Shown here in pieces: positions 9,633-20,572 of a stretch of 21,895 nt of DNA (position 1 is its first letter; every line of letters starts with the position of its first letter). A model generated the notes under the pieces. The model saw only the letters and a list, made by a program, of their open reading frames with translations, had not been told where the DNA came from and made no database searches. Made by a program: the position numbers and the translations under genes. The stretch comes from Chara braunii. Its lineage: Eukaryota > Streptophyta > Charophyceae > Charales > Characeae. The stretch is from contig BFEA01001052.1 of assembly GCA_003427395.1 (NCBI GenBank), positions 118,623 through 140,517 on the forward strand. Reading direction: 5' to 3'.

Positions 9633-10403
9633 CTAGTCCTGTTCTCGTCCTTGTGGCCCTTCCGGTTCGGTGGGCTCCTCGAATAGTTGAGCCACCCCCG
9701 CTACATAACTCTCTCCTATCTCGATTTCCCTCTGGATTATATGTTCGTATTCCGCCCAGGCCAGCCGTGGCAACCCAAATATTAGGATATGGATAACTTC
9801 CAGTAATTCATGGGCCCTGTTTCCCCAGAACGGCCCATGTTCTACAACAACGTCATAGAACATCCCGATGGTTTGATAGGGGAAGTGGTCTACCCAGATT
9901 ATTGTCGAGTCTGCCAGCTCCTGCGCCCTTGCAAGGCTTCCGAAGATGAGGTCTATCATAAATCGGGGGACCCGACACCTCAGCGGTGTGGTTGATGCCC
10001 TGAATTCCCTCCAACCTCCCATTTCCACCCTGGTAAGTAAGTCCACGTTTCTTCTACCCCAGACTGATTGTCCTATCCGCGTCAACATCCGGGCCGCCCT
10101 CTGAAAGACTGGAGCCAGCTCGTGGCCTTGCGCTATTCCTATCCCCAGCAAGTGCCAACCAATCTCGGGTAGGTACAGGACCCCGGTTACCTTCAAGTTG
10201 GAAAACAGGTCATCGTCAGGTCCCCGGTTGAGTCTCATCCTCGTCCACCGACATTCTACTAACATAAATGCGTTGTCTCTCCCCAAAGTCACGGCCCGCC
10301 ATTCCACGTCGAATCCCCGAAAGTTGGCATTCCACGGAAGAGACACTTCCTATCTTCTGCCGTTATTCTAGGGCGGTCCGGGGTACTGGGGTTGGCGTTC
10401 CAT
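9633..10403 (-). pseudogene. 5' accessory protein A, member of an unknown three-copy family
   Basis: The function is not recognised. From 10346 to 9633 there is a 237-codon frame, but its first codon is GTG. In the same frame an ATG lies at 10403-10401, followed by TAG codons at 10368-10370 and 10350-10352, so the original start seems lost behind two stops. The protein aligns by eye with ORFs B and C along its length: DNAFMLVECRW (24-34), GVLYLPEIGWHLL (55-67), RVEMGGWREF (106-115), RVPRFMIDLIFG (125-136), and the signature FYDVVVEHGPFWGN (163-176), then YEHIIQRE and SYVAGVAQLFEE. It appears globular, with no signal peptide, membrane span or Cys/His cluster. The C-terminal tail is rich in Glu and Pro. 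Same strand as gag and just 5' of it. Confidence 0.75.
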
Positions 10404-10711
10404 TCGCACACGTCTTGCCACCATTGCTGTTTCGCTAATTTTTTGCATAGTCCACATGAAAAGGATTACGGCCCATTCTTAAGCAACTGCCCATCTTCCT
10501 ACTGTTTCCTTTTCCGCTTATGTCCCCCTTTCCCCTTTTTCTGCCATGCCGTCCCACATCTGCGCCCACAGTGGTTGGACACCTTCCCTTATTTCAATCC
10601 CCTCGCATGTCCTGCTTAGTTAATGTGCATGCCCCTTTCTTATGTTACACCTTAGTTTGCATGCATCCCCCATACTCCGACTTCCCTGCGGCGTTCGATT
10701 TCATGATCCTT
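10404..10711. other. Spacer between accessory ORFs A and B
   Basis: No supportable gene is seen in these 308 bp. The plus-strand open frames here are of arbitrary composition and run opposite to all real coding sequence in the region. Confidence 0.5.
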
Positions 10712-11392
10712 TTAATCGAACCACATTACCTCAAACGGTTTAAAGACATCATCTACATAGGATGGAGCAGCCGCCGCCTCCCGGCTAACTATGGCGTCCC
10801 AAGCCCCCGCCTCTACCTTTAGGCGGTCATACTTGCCTATCCTCAGGACGGTGAGGACTTCCCCGGCTTTATCTCCGTAGAAGGGCCCATATTTTAACGA
10901 GATCCTATAAAATTCCTCAGTCAGTCAGGCACACTCTATGTGTACTTCTTTCATGGAGCCGGCCACTTCTACGATGTGCTCGAAACCCCCAAACCACTCG
11001 GCCACGAATTCAGGCACCCACGCCGTTGTTCGTAGGCCGGAAGGCTTGAGTTCCTTCCATCCCCCCATCACAACTCTACTACTGACTTCGTCCCATCCTT
11101 CGTTGGCGAACCTCTTGCCCTCTTTTCGGGTTCGTGCCTCTGCATCCCCTAGAAGCCACATTGGATCCTGTCCCGTTGCTAACATAGTGCAAAATAGGCG
11201 CCACCCATCTTCGAAAAGAACGCCCGTCCCGACTGATTCCACTTTGCCTTCTGCTATCTCATCCCAGCCTTCCTCTTCCCTTATCGGGTTCCAAATCTGC
11301 TCCATCCATACATATGATAATCCCGGGGCAACCTCAAACCCACCCCAGTCGCATGTGGTTCCTCTCCACTCATTTTCTGCTGGTATAGGCAT
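10712..11392 (-). pseudogene. 5' accessory protein B, interrupted by a TGA
   Basis: This is the second member of the unknown family. The visible ORF (155 codons, ATG at 11392) stops at TGA 10925-10927. The same frame then stays open for 70 more codons to a TAA at 10712-10714, and that second part holds the family signature: FYRISLKYGPFYGD, then IVSREAAAAPSYVDDVFKPF. Full length would be 226 codons, close to A (237) and C (270). Upstream blocks also match: LSYVWMEQIW, GVLFEDGWRLF, RVVMGGWKEL, WVPEFVAEWFGG. A run of eight C on the plus strand (11399-11406) lies just before the ATG, and an open frame beginning MEYTFQG ends across it, so the N-terminus may also have been shifted. CGA to TGA by deamination is one simple explanation for the stop. 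Function unknown. Confidence 0.78.
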
Positions 11393-11525
11393 TTCTATCC
11401 CCCCCCTGAGTCGCCTTGGTTCCCATCCCTTGGAAGGTGTATTCCATCAACAATTCCTCTCTAGTCATCTTTTCCCTTCCTGCACAATGCCAGACCGCTC
11501 AGTCTCCCTAAGTAAGTCACCCTCC

Positions 11526-12338
11526 TTAGAAGTCCCAGTCCTCTATCTCACCATCTTCGTCCTCATCACTGAAGTCGCCCTCTTCGCTGTAGAACAACTC
11601 CTTCACCCCTTCCAGGAATATCTCCCCTACTGCCACATTTCTGTAGACTATCCCCCAATGCACGGAGCTAGGGACAAAGACATTGTCTACGCTAAGGCAG
11701 TTTAGCATCTCAGTCAGCTCCTCCGCCCAATTCCCTTCAAACGGCCTCATCTCTACCGACAACCGAAAGAAATTTTGCCTACCGCACTGGTATAGTCCGA
11801 GGTTCGTCATGGATTGGCATATCCATACTAGTCTGCTCCGGGTTCCGAAGACCGCATCCACCAGAAAGGGAGGCAGCACACATCGCATGGTTCTGACGGG
11901 TCGCCTCATGCTTCCCCTATCCCCAAGTTCCACTCGCACATCTACCCTTTCCATTTCCATTTCCCTCCACTGACACGCAACCCATACAACCTCCGCTTCT
12001 GCCTTCCTAAACAATTCGTCCGGCGTATTCCCAAGCGCCAAATTTATGACCATAGCATTCTCCCTGTCTTGTGACAAGTAGACCCACCCCCGGGCTTCCA
12101 CTGTCCCTCGGAACTCCAAATTCATTAAACTTGGCGACAACCTTGTCAAGCTGACATTAACCCATACTGTCTCTATCCAAAGAAACGCGTCCTCCCCTTC
12201 CAGCATTACGGTTTGGTATGCTGGCTCAAGATTTGTCCACGTCCCATCTTCCGGAAGGACGATCGATACCCCATCCCTTACATCTACTGGCATTTCCGGA
12301 CCGCTGGTATAGATCGGGGAAGACAACCACCGCGCCAT
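11526..12338 (-). CDS. 5' accessory protein C, intact member of the unknown family
   Basis: I do not recognise this 270-residue protein. It starts at an ATG in excellent context (aacaagATGg) and is uninterrupted, the only complete member of the three. Blocks shared with A and B: DAFLWIETVW (50-59), EARGWVYLSQD (81-91), RVDVRVELGD (131-140), VLPPFLVDAVFG (154-165), FFRLSVEMRPFEGN (190-203) and IVYRNVAVGEIFLEGVKELF (230-249). An N-terminal extension of about 25 residues is absent from A. The tail (252-270) is strongly acidic and ends EDWDF. No signal peptide, membrane helix or metal-binding cluster is visible. It is the most 5' ORF of the unit, followed after 133 bp by B. It could be part of the retroelement or a captured host family; the shared strand and array favour the former. 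Confidence 0.8.
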   Translation of the reverse strand: MARWLSSPIYTSGPEMPVDVRDGVSIVLPEDGTWTNLEPAYQTVMLEGEDAFLWIETVWVNVSLTRLSPSLMNLEFRGTVEARGWVYLSQDRENAMVINLALGNTPDELFRKAEAEVVWVACQWREMEMERVDVRVELGDRGSMRRPVRTMRCVLPPFLVDAVFGTRSRLVWICQSMTNLGLYQCGRQNFFRLSVEMRPFEGNWAEELTEMLNCLSVDNVFVPSSVHWGIVYRNVAVGEIFLEGVKELFYSEEGDFSDEDEDGEIEDWDF

Positions 12339-13383
12339 CTTGTTTCCATCACCCCACCCCTATTTTCATAAGAGAGTACCAAACGGTCCCTTCTGGTTAG
12401 GTCAACCCTCGTCCTAGATGAGAGTTATTTGAGACCCCTTATCAAGGTCTCCCTAGTTTATCTCCCCATTGCTAAGTACCACCTTCCCACAGTGTCCTCG
12501 GTCGGCCATCCATTTCCCCACATTCTTTTTCTTGGTTTCATTCCAACTGACCTTTATCCTCCTTCCTTCCGATCATCTCTTACTCGTGTAGACTTAGACG
12601 GGGAGGAGAGAATAAACTTAGAATTACGCCCCGTCCAACAATCCAAGCTCAATCAATCTTTACAGAGGGGGAACAAAAAAATCAGGCATCTCACATGCGG
12701 GCCGGTCATCTCCTCACCGGCCTATCCCAATATGGTCTCTCCACTGGTACTATCGGTAGAGTTTTATACCATACCTCAAGCGCAGCTCAACCGTCGTGAG
12801 CGCAGTACCCAGGCTCCGGCACAGGGCGTTACCCCTCTCCATTTGCCCAAAATACCCCATCCTGTTTTGCCGCTTTTGCCTACCCTCGTTGGTACCGGGA
12901 ATTACCCCTGCGCACCCCGTTAGGAGCAGTAGTCAGTCGTCCGGGCATTCACTTCCATCGGTCCGACAAAAATCAGCCTTTCCCAAGCCGTGCCACGAGA
13001 AGCTACTAATCGTCTCCAAGGTTCCTTCCTTGCCCATATGCAGTGGTACTCCCCCCGCCCGCTAACAAGCTAAGCCCCGCCTGAGGAGATGCTTCGCACC
13101 CCGCCCGAGCAAGATCATCGAGCCAAGCTCGTGACCGCCCGGACGAGAATGCTACTAATCAACCGGCGTGACAAACTCCCGTCCGACAGCTCGGTGGCCT
13201 GACCTCCACACACGAACACCCGACAACCTCAAAGAGAGCGACGTTTCGCAACCCGCACCGGCCGGTGCAGACCCATCCCTTCCTTCCGAAAGACGAGACG
13301 CTCAAATCTCATCATGCAAACACAAGTTCCAAGTGGGACACATAGAGTACAAGTGTTTTTCCCTTGGTGCACCCAACGCTTCC
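12339..13383. other. Possible 5' leader or LTR region, no gene seen
   Basis: This is mixed, pyrimidine-rich sequence between ORF C and a minus-strand TATA box. A leader, LTR end and primer-binding site would be expected here if the TATA box drives the element. I could not identify a convincing primer-binding site or an LTR copy matching the left flank. Short open frames on both strands have no recognisable content. Confidence 0.4.
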
Positions 13384-13391
13384 TATTTATA
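13384..13391 (-). promoter_or_regulatory. TATA box candidate for the minus-strand unit
   Basis: Read on the minus strand this is TATAAATA within gctataaatagga, a canonical TATA box. It lies about 1.05 kb upstream of the intact ORF C, in the orientation of the whole element. Initiation would be expected near 13355. A similar octamer at 8636-8643 lies inside gag, which shows such matches also occur by chance. Confidence 0.4.
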
Positions 13392-13392
13392 G

Positions 13393-15170
13393 CTCGCAAT
13401 TTTCTCTGAGGACAAGTGAGTGTCACTCCCCCTACTTTCATACGCAGTGGATAGTTCCTTTTCGTGAGAGTCGTCAAAGGTGAGTTAGTTTTCCTTGGAG
13501 TCTAGCAACTCCCTTCATTCCCTTTTCTCTTCACTTGTCTGTCCTTTCATAGGGTGGGATTGTTCCTTCTTGATGACCCGTTGTGTTCATGTTGGTTCCT
13601 TCAACCATTTCAAAGTGCAAAGTGCATGAGCCCGCTGGGCTCAAAGAAGAGGAGAGGAGGACACCCATTCGGTCGGATCACTCCGCCGCAGGATTCTCAT
13701 TGGACCTCGGTCGAAGCCGAAGGACCAACCGACTGCCAGGTAACCGGAGCCCTTCTTTTATACGAAGAGGAAGGGTCGACCTGCGACTTGCCCAAGGCTT
13801 CCTCGGACTAGCGAACACCAGCACCGGACGAAGGAGGGCTAGAGTCATTCCCCAAGGAGATGGCTAATCCAGTGCATAGCATACATGTTATACCTCCAGG
13901 CCTGGCCATGCCATGCGCCCAGCCACTCTCAAATCTAATTTTCACAAGGGAAAGAGCAATCACAAGTCTATTTTCCTTATCTTGAGTTGTGTACACGTCA
14001 ATGCGTCGGGTGCCCCCGTCGGAATCGCAAGGGTCAGTTTAACCCCATGTCCGTCACCTCCACCATTTTTGTAGGTTCAAGCCCCAGTAGACTTTCGAGC
14101 CTTAGTCAATCCCACTATGGATCCCAGTTGGCTCGGCCCGCCCACGCTCATGCTCAGGGCACGGGCCATTCGTCCCAGGGTCACCCCCACCTAGTGCTTT
14201 GAGATGGATGGGGGTGGGTCATCGTGCGAGAGAGCTTTGACATTGGGGATGTAGCTCAACCCTCACGCCGGATGGCAGTCTCGCTGGTCATTCGATCAAC
14301 GCTGATTTTTTTTCGATTCTTAGTTATGTTCTCAGGCAATTGCTCCTTCCAATACGCAGGCAATCCAGGGGCTCTTTGAGTGTTTTTCTTCTCTTGTGCG
14401 CAGGCTAAGCGTCATCCTTAGGCCGCGCACCATTTCCCTAAGTATCGTGATCCTCCGGCGTCATCGGGGTGCGGCGAAGCCGTCCTCCCCCTCGCCTCTA
14501 CGCACCCATCGAGTCTCTCACACTTCTCATTCAACCCTATTGACGCAGGCCCCTTAGTCTTTTCGGGGTCTTTACATGCATGCACACACAACTTCACATT
14601 TCCCTTGGCAAAATTGCACTTCCTTTTCTCAATTACACTCCAAGTCTCAAATGCAAAGGTCATTTTCATGGGTTGGTTTTATGCTGAGGGTCCCGTAGGC
14701 CCTTTGCCCCTCTTCCCTTTTCCTTTTGATGCCCGGTTCCTCCCGGCCCTATCCCGCTCAAGGCATCCTTAGCCTTCACTTACCTTCACAATCCCAGATA
14801 AAGCAAAGATTCATACAATCCCCCGTTGAGGGTCAACACATAACCCTTCCCACATGCCTATCTCTCCATGCTCTTTGGCTGCTCTTTGTCCCCTTTCTTT
14901 GCTCAATCATCCGATCCTCTTCTCATAGTCATGCAGTCGGGGAAATGGTTGAGTCAAACTGACCTCGCTTCAACTTATACTTTCTCCGGATTCCGCCCTT
15001 TCCCACTTTTCCAAACGTCCTTTCCTTTGCCTTCTTGGTGGCACAAGCGACCGACTACCCTTCCCTTGCCCTCTCTCTTAACCAAGTGAGGTTTGATCTC
15101 TTTTTACCGTTCGCACCCTGGCAATGTAACAAGTGAGGGGAGGGGGGTTAGTCATATGCCAAGTGAGGGG
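13393..15170. other. Unassigned pyrimidine-rich sequence
   Basis: No gene can be supported. The open frames are short and without domains. There is a 14-nt match to the 5' end of a plant-type tRNA-Ala at 14245-14258 (see findings). The block aagtgagg recurs three times at 15083-15171, the last two with long G runs, leading into the GA microsatellite. Confidence 0.5.
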
Positions 15171-15224
15171 AAGAGAGAGAGAGCGCAAGGCGAAGAGCGA
15201 GAGAGACAGAGCGGGAGTGAGACA

Positions 15225-15287
<63 letters not shown>

Positions 15288-15288
15288 N

Positions 15289-15350
<62 letters not shown>
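15171..15350. repeat. GA microsatellite with one ambiguous base
   Basis: An imperfect GA-rich lead-in (15171-15226) is followed by about 120 bp of pure (GA)n to 15346. The single N of the window is at 15288 and its phase predicts A. Long dinucleotide runs like this are length-variable, so the true length may differ. Open frames of alternating Arg/Glu or Ser/Leu here are artefacts. Confidence 0.97.
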
Positions 15351-15380
15351 ATTTCTAATCCTAATCAAGTCATCATCCCG

Positions 15381-15484
15381 TAGTAGCAGCCAAATGTCGG
15401 TCACCCATCCCATAGTAGTAGCAGCCAAATGTCGGTCACCCATCTCATACTAGTAGCAGCCAAATGTCGGTCACCCATCCCATA
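15381..15484. repeat. 35-bp tandem repeat, three copies
   Basis: The core gcagccaaatgtcggtcacc starts at 15386, 15421 and 15456, exactly 35 bp apart. The copies differ only at a few bases (catcccata versus catctcata). The block sits directly between the GA tract and the 92-bp satellite. Confidence 0.95.
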
Positions 15485-18400
15485 GCGAAAGATCAACTAC
15501 GCATGAACCCGAACACTTCCATCATATATGAACTTAACAAATACAAGGTTGAGCTTGTGAAAAGTACGTGCGCATGAAAAGATCAACTAAGTATGAACCC
15601 CATCATCACAACACACATGAACTTGACAGGGAGAAGCCAGAACTAATGAAAGACACATGTACATGGAGGAAATATCAACTAAGTATAAGCCGGAACATCA
15701 CAACACACATGAGTTTGAGAAGATTGAACTAGTGAAAGGCATATACACATAGAGGAAAGATCAACTAAGTATGAACCAGAACATCACAACACACACGAAC
15801 TTTGACAATGAGAAAATTTAACTAGTGAAAAGCACTTGCACATGAAGGAGAGATCAACTAGGTATGAACCGGAACATCACAACACACATGAACTTGATAA
15901 TGACAAGGTAGAACTAGTGAAAAACGCTTGCACATGGAGGAGACATCAACTAAGTATGAACCGAAACATCACAACACACATGAACTTGATAATGACAAGG
16001 TAGAACTAGTGAAAAACACTTGCACATGGAGGAGACATCAACTAAGTATGAACCGAAAAATCACAACACACATGAACTTGACAATGAGAAGCTTGAACTT
16101 GTGAAGGACACATGCACATAGAGGACAGATCAACTAAGCATGAACCGCAATATCAAACCACACATCAACTTGACAATGAGAAGATTGAACTAGTGAAAAG
16201 GCACATGCACATGGGGGAGAGATCAACTAAGTATAAATCAGAACATCAGAACACACATGAACTTGACAATAAAAAGTTAGAACTAGTAAAATGCACATGC
16301 ACATAGAGGAGAGATCAACTAAGTATGAACCGGAACATCACAACACACACCAACTTGACAATGACAAGCTTGAACTAGTGAAGGACGCATGCAAATGGAG
16401 GAGGGATCAACTAAGTATGAACCGGAACATCACAACACACATGAACTTGATAATGAGAAGATTGAACTAGTGAAAAGCACTTGCACATGGAGGAGAGATT
16501 TACTAAGTATGAACCGGAACATCACAACACACATGATCTTGACCATGAGAAGATTGAATTAGTGAAAAGGCACATGCACATCGAGGAGAGATCGACTAAG
16601 TATGAACCGGAACATCACAACACACTTGACCTTGATAATGAGAAGCTTGAACTATTGAAGGACATATGCACATGGAAGAGACATCAACTAGGTATGAACC
16701 GGAACATCACAACACACACGAACTTGACAATGAAAAGCTAGAACTAGTGAAAAGCACATGCACATAGAGGAGAGATCAACTAAGTATGAACCGGAACATC
16801 ACACCACACAAGAACTTGACAATGAGAAGCTTGAACTAGTGAAAGGCACCTGCACATAGAGGAGAGATCAACTAAGTATGAACCGGAACATCACAACACA
16901 CATGAACTTGACAATGAGAAGCTAGAACTAGTAAAAGGCACATGTACATTGAGGAAATATCAACTAAGTATGAGCCAGAACATCACAACACATATGAGCT
17001 TGAGAAGATTGAACTAGTGAAAGGCATATGCACATAGAGGAAAGATCAACTACGGATGAACCGGAACATCACAACACACACGAACTTTGAAAATGAGAAG
17101 ATTGAACCAGTGAAAAGCATTTGCACATGAAGTAGAGATCAACTAAGTATGAACCGAAACATCACAACACACATGAACTTGATAATGACAAGGTTGAATT
17201 AGTGAAAAACATTTGCACATGGAGGAGGGATAACCTAAGTTTGAACCGAAACATCACAACACACATGAACTTGACAATGAGAAGATTGAACTAGTGAAAA
17301 GGCACATGCACATGGAGGAGAGATCAACTAAGTATGAATCCGAACATCACAACACACATGAACTTGACAATGAGAAGCTAGAACTAGTGAGAAGCACATG
17401 CACATAGAGGAGAGATCAACTAAGCATGAACCTGAACATCACACCACATATGAACTTGACAATGAGAAGATTGAACTAGTGAAAAGGCACATGCACATGG
17501 GGGAGAGATCAACTAAGTATGAATCAGAACATCACTACACACATGAACTTGACAATGAAAAACTAGAACTAGTGAAAAGCACATCCACATAAAGGAGAGA
17601 TCAACTAAGTATGAACCGGAACATCACAACACACATCAACTTGACAATGACAAGCTTGAACTAGTGAAGGACGCATGCAAATGGCGGAGAGATCAACTAA
17701 GTATGAACCGGAACATCACAATACACATGAAGTTGATCATGAGAAGATTGAACTAGTGAAAAACACTTGCACATGGAGGAGAGATCAACTAAGTATGAAC
17801 CGGAACATCACAACGCACATGATCTTGACAATGAGAAGATTGAACTAGTGAAAAGGCACATGCATATCGAGGAGAGATCGACTAAGTATGAACCGGAATA
17901 TCACAACACATATGAACTTGACAATGAGAAGCTTGAACTACTAAATGACACATGCACATGGAAGAAAGATCAACTAAGTATGAACCGGAACATCACAAAA
18001 CACAGGAACTTGAGAATGAAAAGCTATAAATAGTGAAAAGCACATGCACATAGAGGAGAGATCAACTAAGTATGAACCGGAACATCACACCACACACGAA
18101 CTTGGCAATGAGAAGCTTGAACCAGTGAAAGGCACATGCACATAGAGGAGAGATCAACTAAGTATGAACCGGAACATTAAAACACACATGAACTTGACAA
18201 TAAGAAGCTAGAACTAGTGAAAGGCATATGTACATGGAGGAAATATCAACTAAGTATGAGCCGGAACATCACAACACACATGAGCTTGAGAAAATTGAAC
18301 TAGTGAAAGGCATATGCACAAAGAGGAAAGATCAACTACGGATGAACCGGAACACCACAACACACACGAACTTTGACAATGAGAAGATTGAACCAGTGAA

Positions 18401-20386
18401 AAACACTTGCACATGAAGGAAAGATCAACTAAGTATGAACCGGAACATCACAACACACATGAACTTGATAATGAAAAGGTTGAACTAGTGAAAAACGCTT
18501 GCACATGCTGGAGAGATAAACTAAGTATGAACCGAAACATCACAACACACATGAACTTGACAATGAGAAGATTGAACTAGTGAAAAGGCACATGCACATA
18601 GAGCAGAGATCAACTAAGTATGAATCGGAAAACCACAACACACATGAACTTGACAATAGAAGCTAGAACTAGTGAAAAACACATGCACATAGAGGAGAGA
18701 TCAACTAAGCATGAACCGGAACATCACACCACACACATGAACTTGACAATAGAAGCTAGAACTAGTGAAAAACACATTCACATAGAGGAGAGATTAACTA
18801 AGCATGAACCGGAACATCACACCACACATGAACTTGACAATGAGAAGATTGAACTAGTGAAAAGGCACATGCACATGGAGGAGAGATCAACTAAGTATGA
18901 ATCAGAACATCACAACAGACATGAACTTGACAAAGAAAAGCTAGAACTAGTGAAAAGCACATGCACATAGAGGAGAGATCAACTAAGTATGAACCGGAAC
19001 ATCACAACACACACGAACTAGACAATGAGAAGCTTGAACTAGTGAAGGATGCATGAAAATGGAGGTGAGATCAACTAAGTATGAACCGGAACATCACAAC
19101 ACACATGAACTTGATAATGAGAAGATTGAACTAGTGAAAAACATTTGCACATGGAGGAGAGATCAACTAAGTTTGAACCGGAACATTACAACACTCATGA
19201 TCTTGACAATGAGAAGATTGAACTAGTGAAAAGGCACTTGCACCTGGAGGAGAGATCGACTAAGTATGAACCGGAACATCACAACACACATGAACTTAAC
19301 AATGAGAAGCTTGAACTTGTGAAGGACACATGCACATGGAAGAGAGATCAACTAAGTATGAACCGGAACATCACAACACATACGAACTTGACAATGATAA
19401 GCTAGAATTAGTGAAAAGCACATGCACAGAGAGGAGAGATCAACTAAGTATGAACCAGAACATCACAACACACACGAACTTGACAATGAGAAGCTTGAAC
19501 TAGTGAAAGGCATATGCACATAGAGGAGAGATCAACTAAGTTTGAACCGGAACATTACAACACACATGAACTTGACAATGAGAAGACTGAACTAGTGAAA
19601 AACACTTGCACATGGAAGGGAGATCAACTAAGTATGAACTGAAACATCACAACACACATGAACTTGACAATGAGAAGATTGAACCAGTGAAAAGGCACAT
19701 ACACATGGACGAGAGATCAACTAAGTATGAACCGGAACATCACAACACACATGAATTTGACAATCAGAAGATTGAACTAGTGAAAAGACACATGCACATG
19801 GAGGAGAGATCAACTAAGTATGAACCGGAACATCACAACACATATGAACTTGACAATGAGAAGCCAGAACTAGTGAAAGGCACTTGCACATAGAGGAGAG
19901 ATCAACTAAGTATGAACCGGAACATCACAACACATACGAACTTGACAATGAGAAGCTAGAACTAGTGAAAAGCACATGCACATAGAGGAGAGATCAACTA
20001 AGTATGAACCGGAACATCACAACACACATAAACTTAAGACCGAGAAGCTAAAACTAGTGAAAAGCACATGCACATAGAGGAGAGATCAACTAAGTATGAA
20101 CCGGAACATCACAACACACACAAACTTGACAATAAGAAGCTTGAACTAGTGCAAGACACTTTCACATAGAGGAGAGATCAACTAAGTATGAACCGGAACA
20201 TCACAACACACATGAACTTGACAATGAGAAACTTGAACTAGTGAAGGAAACATGCACATGGAGGGAAGATCAACTAAGTATGAACCGGAACATCACAGCA
20301 CACATGAACTTGACAATGGGAAGCTTGAACTAGTGAAGAACACATGCACATTGAGGAAAGATCAACTAAGTATGAACCGGAACATC
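15485..20386. repeat. Satellite A: 92-bp monomers with higher-order structure, about 53 copies
   Basis: The landmark gatcaactaagtatgaacc recurs every 92 bp (first steps 15491, 15581, 15673, 15759, 15852, 15944, 16036, 16128; range 86-93). Variant monomers recur at long range. A 6-bp-deleted monomer (gagcttgaga) occurs at 15711, 16996 and 18282, steps of 1285 and 1286. A gcaaatgg variant occurs at 16391 and 17677, and its gaaaatgg counterpart at 19055, steps of 1286 and 1378. So 14 monomers form a higher-order unit, with one extra monomer in the third copy. Since 92 is not a multiple of three, the many short open frames in the array are not genes. Confidence 0.97.
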
Positions 20387-20572
20387 ATCATGTGAGAGTT
20401 CAGTCATGTATGTGAGTGAGACTTGTTCAAACCCATGCTCATGGGTCATGTATGCAACCAAGGTTTGAGACAGAATGCTATCATGTGAGAGTTAATCGAT
20501 GTATGTGAGTGAGACTTGCTGAAACACATGCCCATGGCTCATGCTTGTAACCAAGGTTTGAAACGGGATGTC
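20387..20572. repeat. 93-bp tandem repeat, two copies
   Basis: Copies start at 20387 and 20480 (atcatgtgagagtt). They share tgtatgtgagtgagactt and aaccaaggtttga and differ at scattered bases. They lie at the boundary of satellites A and B. The piece gtgagtgagactt resembles gtgagtgaaatgc of satellite B. Confidence 0.92.

Larger units (their letters stand above)
1283..12338 (-). mobile_element. Large degenerate Ty3/gypsy-type LTR retrotransposon with extra 5' and 3' ORFs
   Basis: On the minus strand the order is gag with a CCHC knuckle, aspartic protease, reverse transcriptase, RNase H, integrase. This order, with integrase last, defines the Ty3/gypsy (Metaviridae) class as opposed to Ty1/copia. 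Three related ORFs lie between the putative promoter and gag, and an acidic ORF lies after integrase, so the body exceeds 11 kb before LTRs are counted. Extra ORFs 5' of gag are known in the plant Tat/Ogre lineage, but I see no sequence match to Ogre ORF1 and no second RNase H. Coordinates cover only the coding body. LTRs, primer-binding site, polypurine tract and target-site duplication were looked for and not found. Nine in-frame stops and at least six frame changes show it is inactive. Confidence 0.93.

Noticed and set aside
10938-11705. Plus-strand open frame of 255 codons
   Set aside because: Antisense to accessory ORFs B and C, whose blocks are shared among three loci; the plus strand shows no such sharing.
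1283-12338. Stop codon reassignment or RNA editing to explain in-frame stops
   Set aside because: All three stop codons occur in frame together with indels and a lost catalytic Asp, which fits ordinary decay.
12759-12771. Primer-binding-site candidate (minus strand tggtat, like initiator Met)
   Set aside because: Only about six bases agree, and no LTR end abuts it.
15093-15453. Arg/Glu and Ser/Leu repeat proteins
   Set aside because: Translation of a GA microsatellite.
16112-19893. Series of short His/Glu-rich open frames
   Set aside because: They are frames through 92-bp satellite monomers, which change frame every unit.
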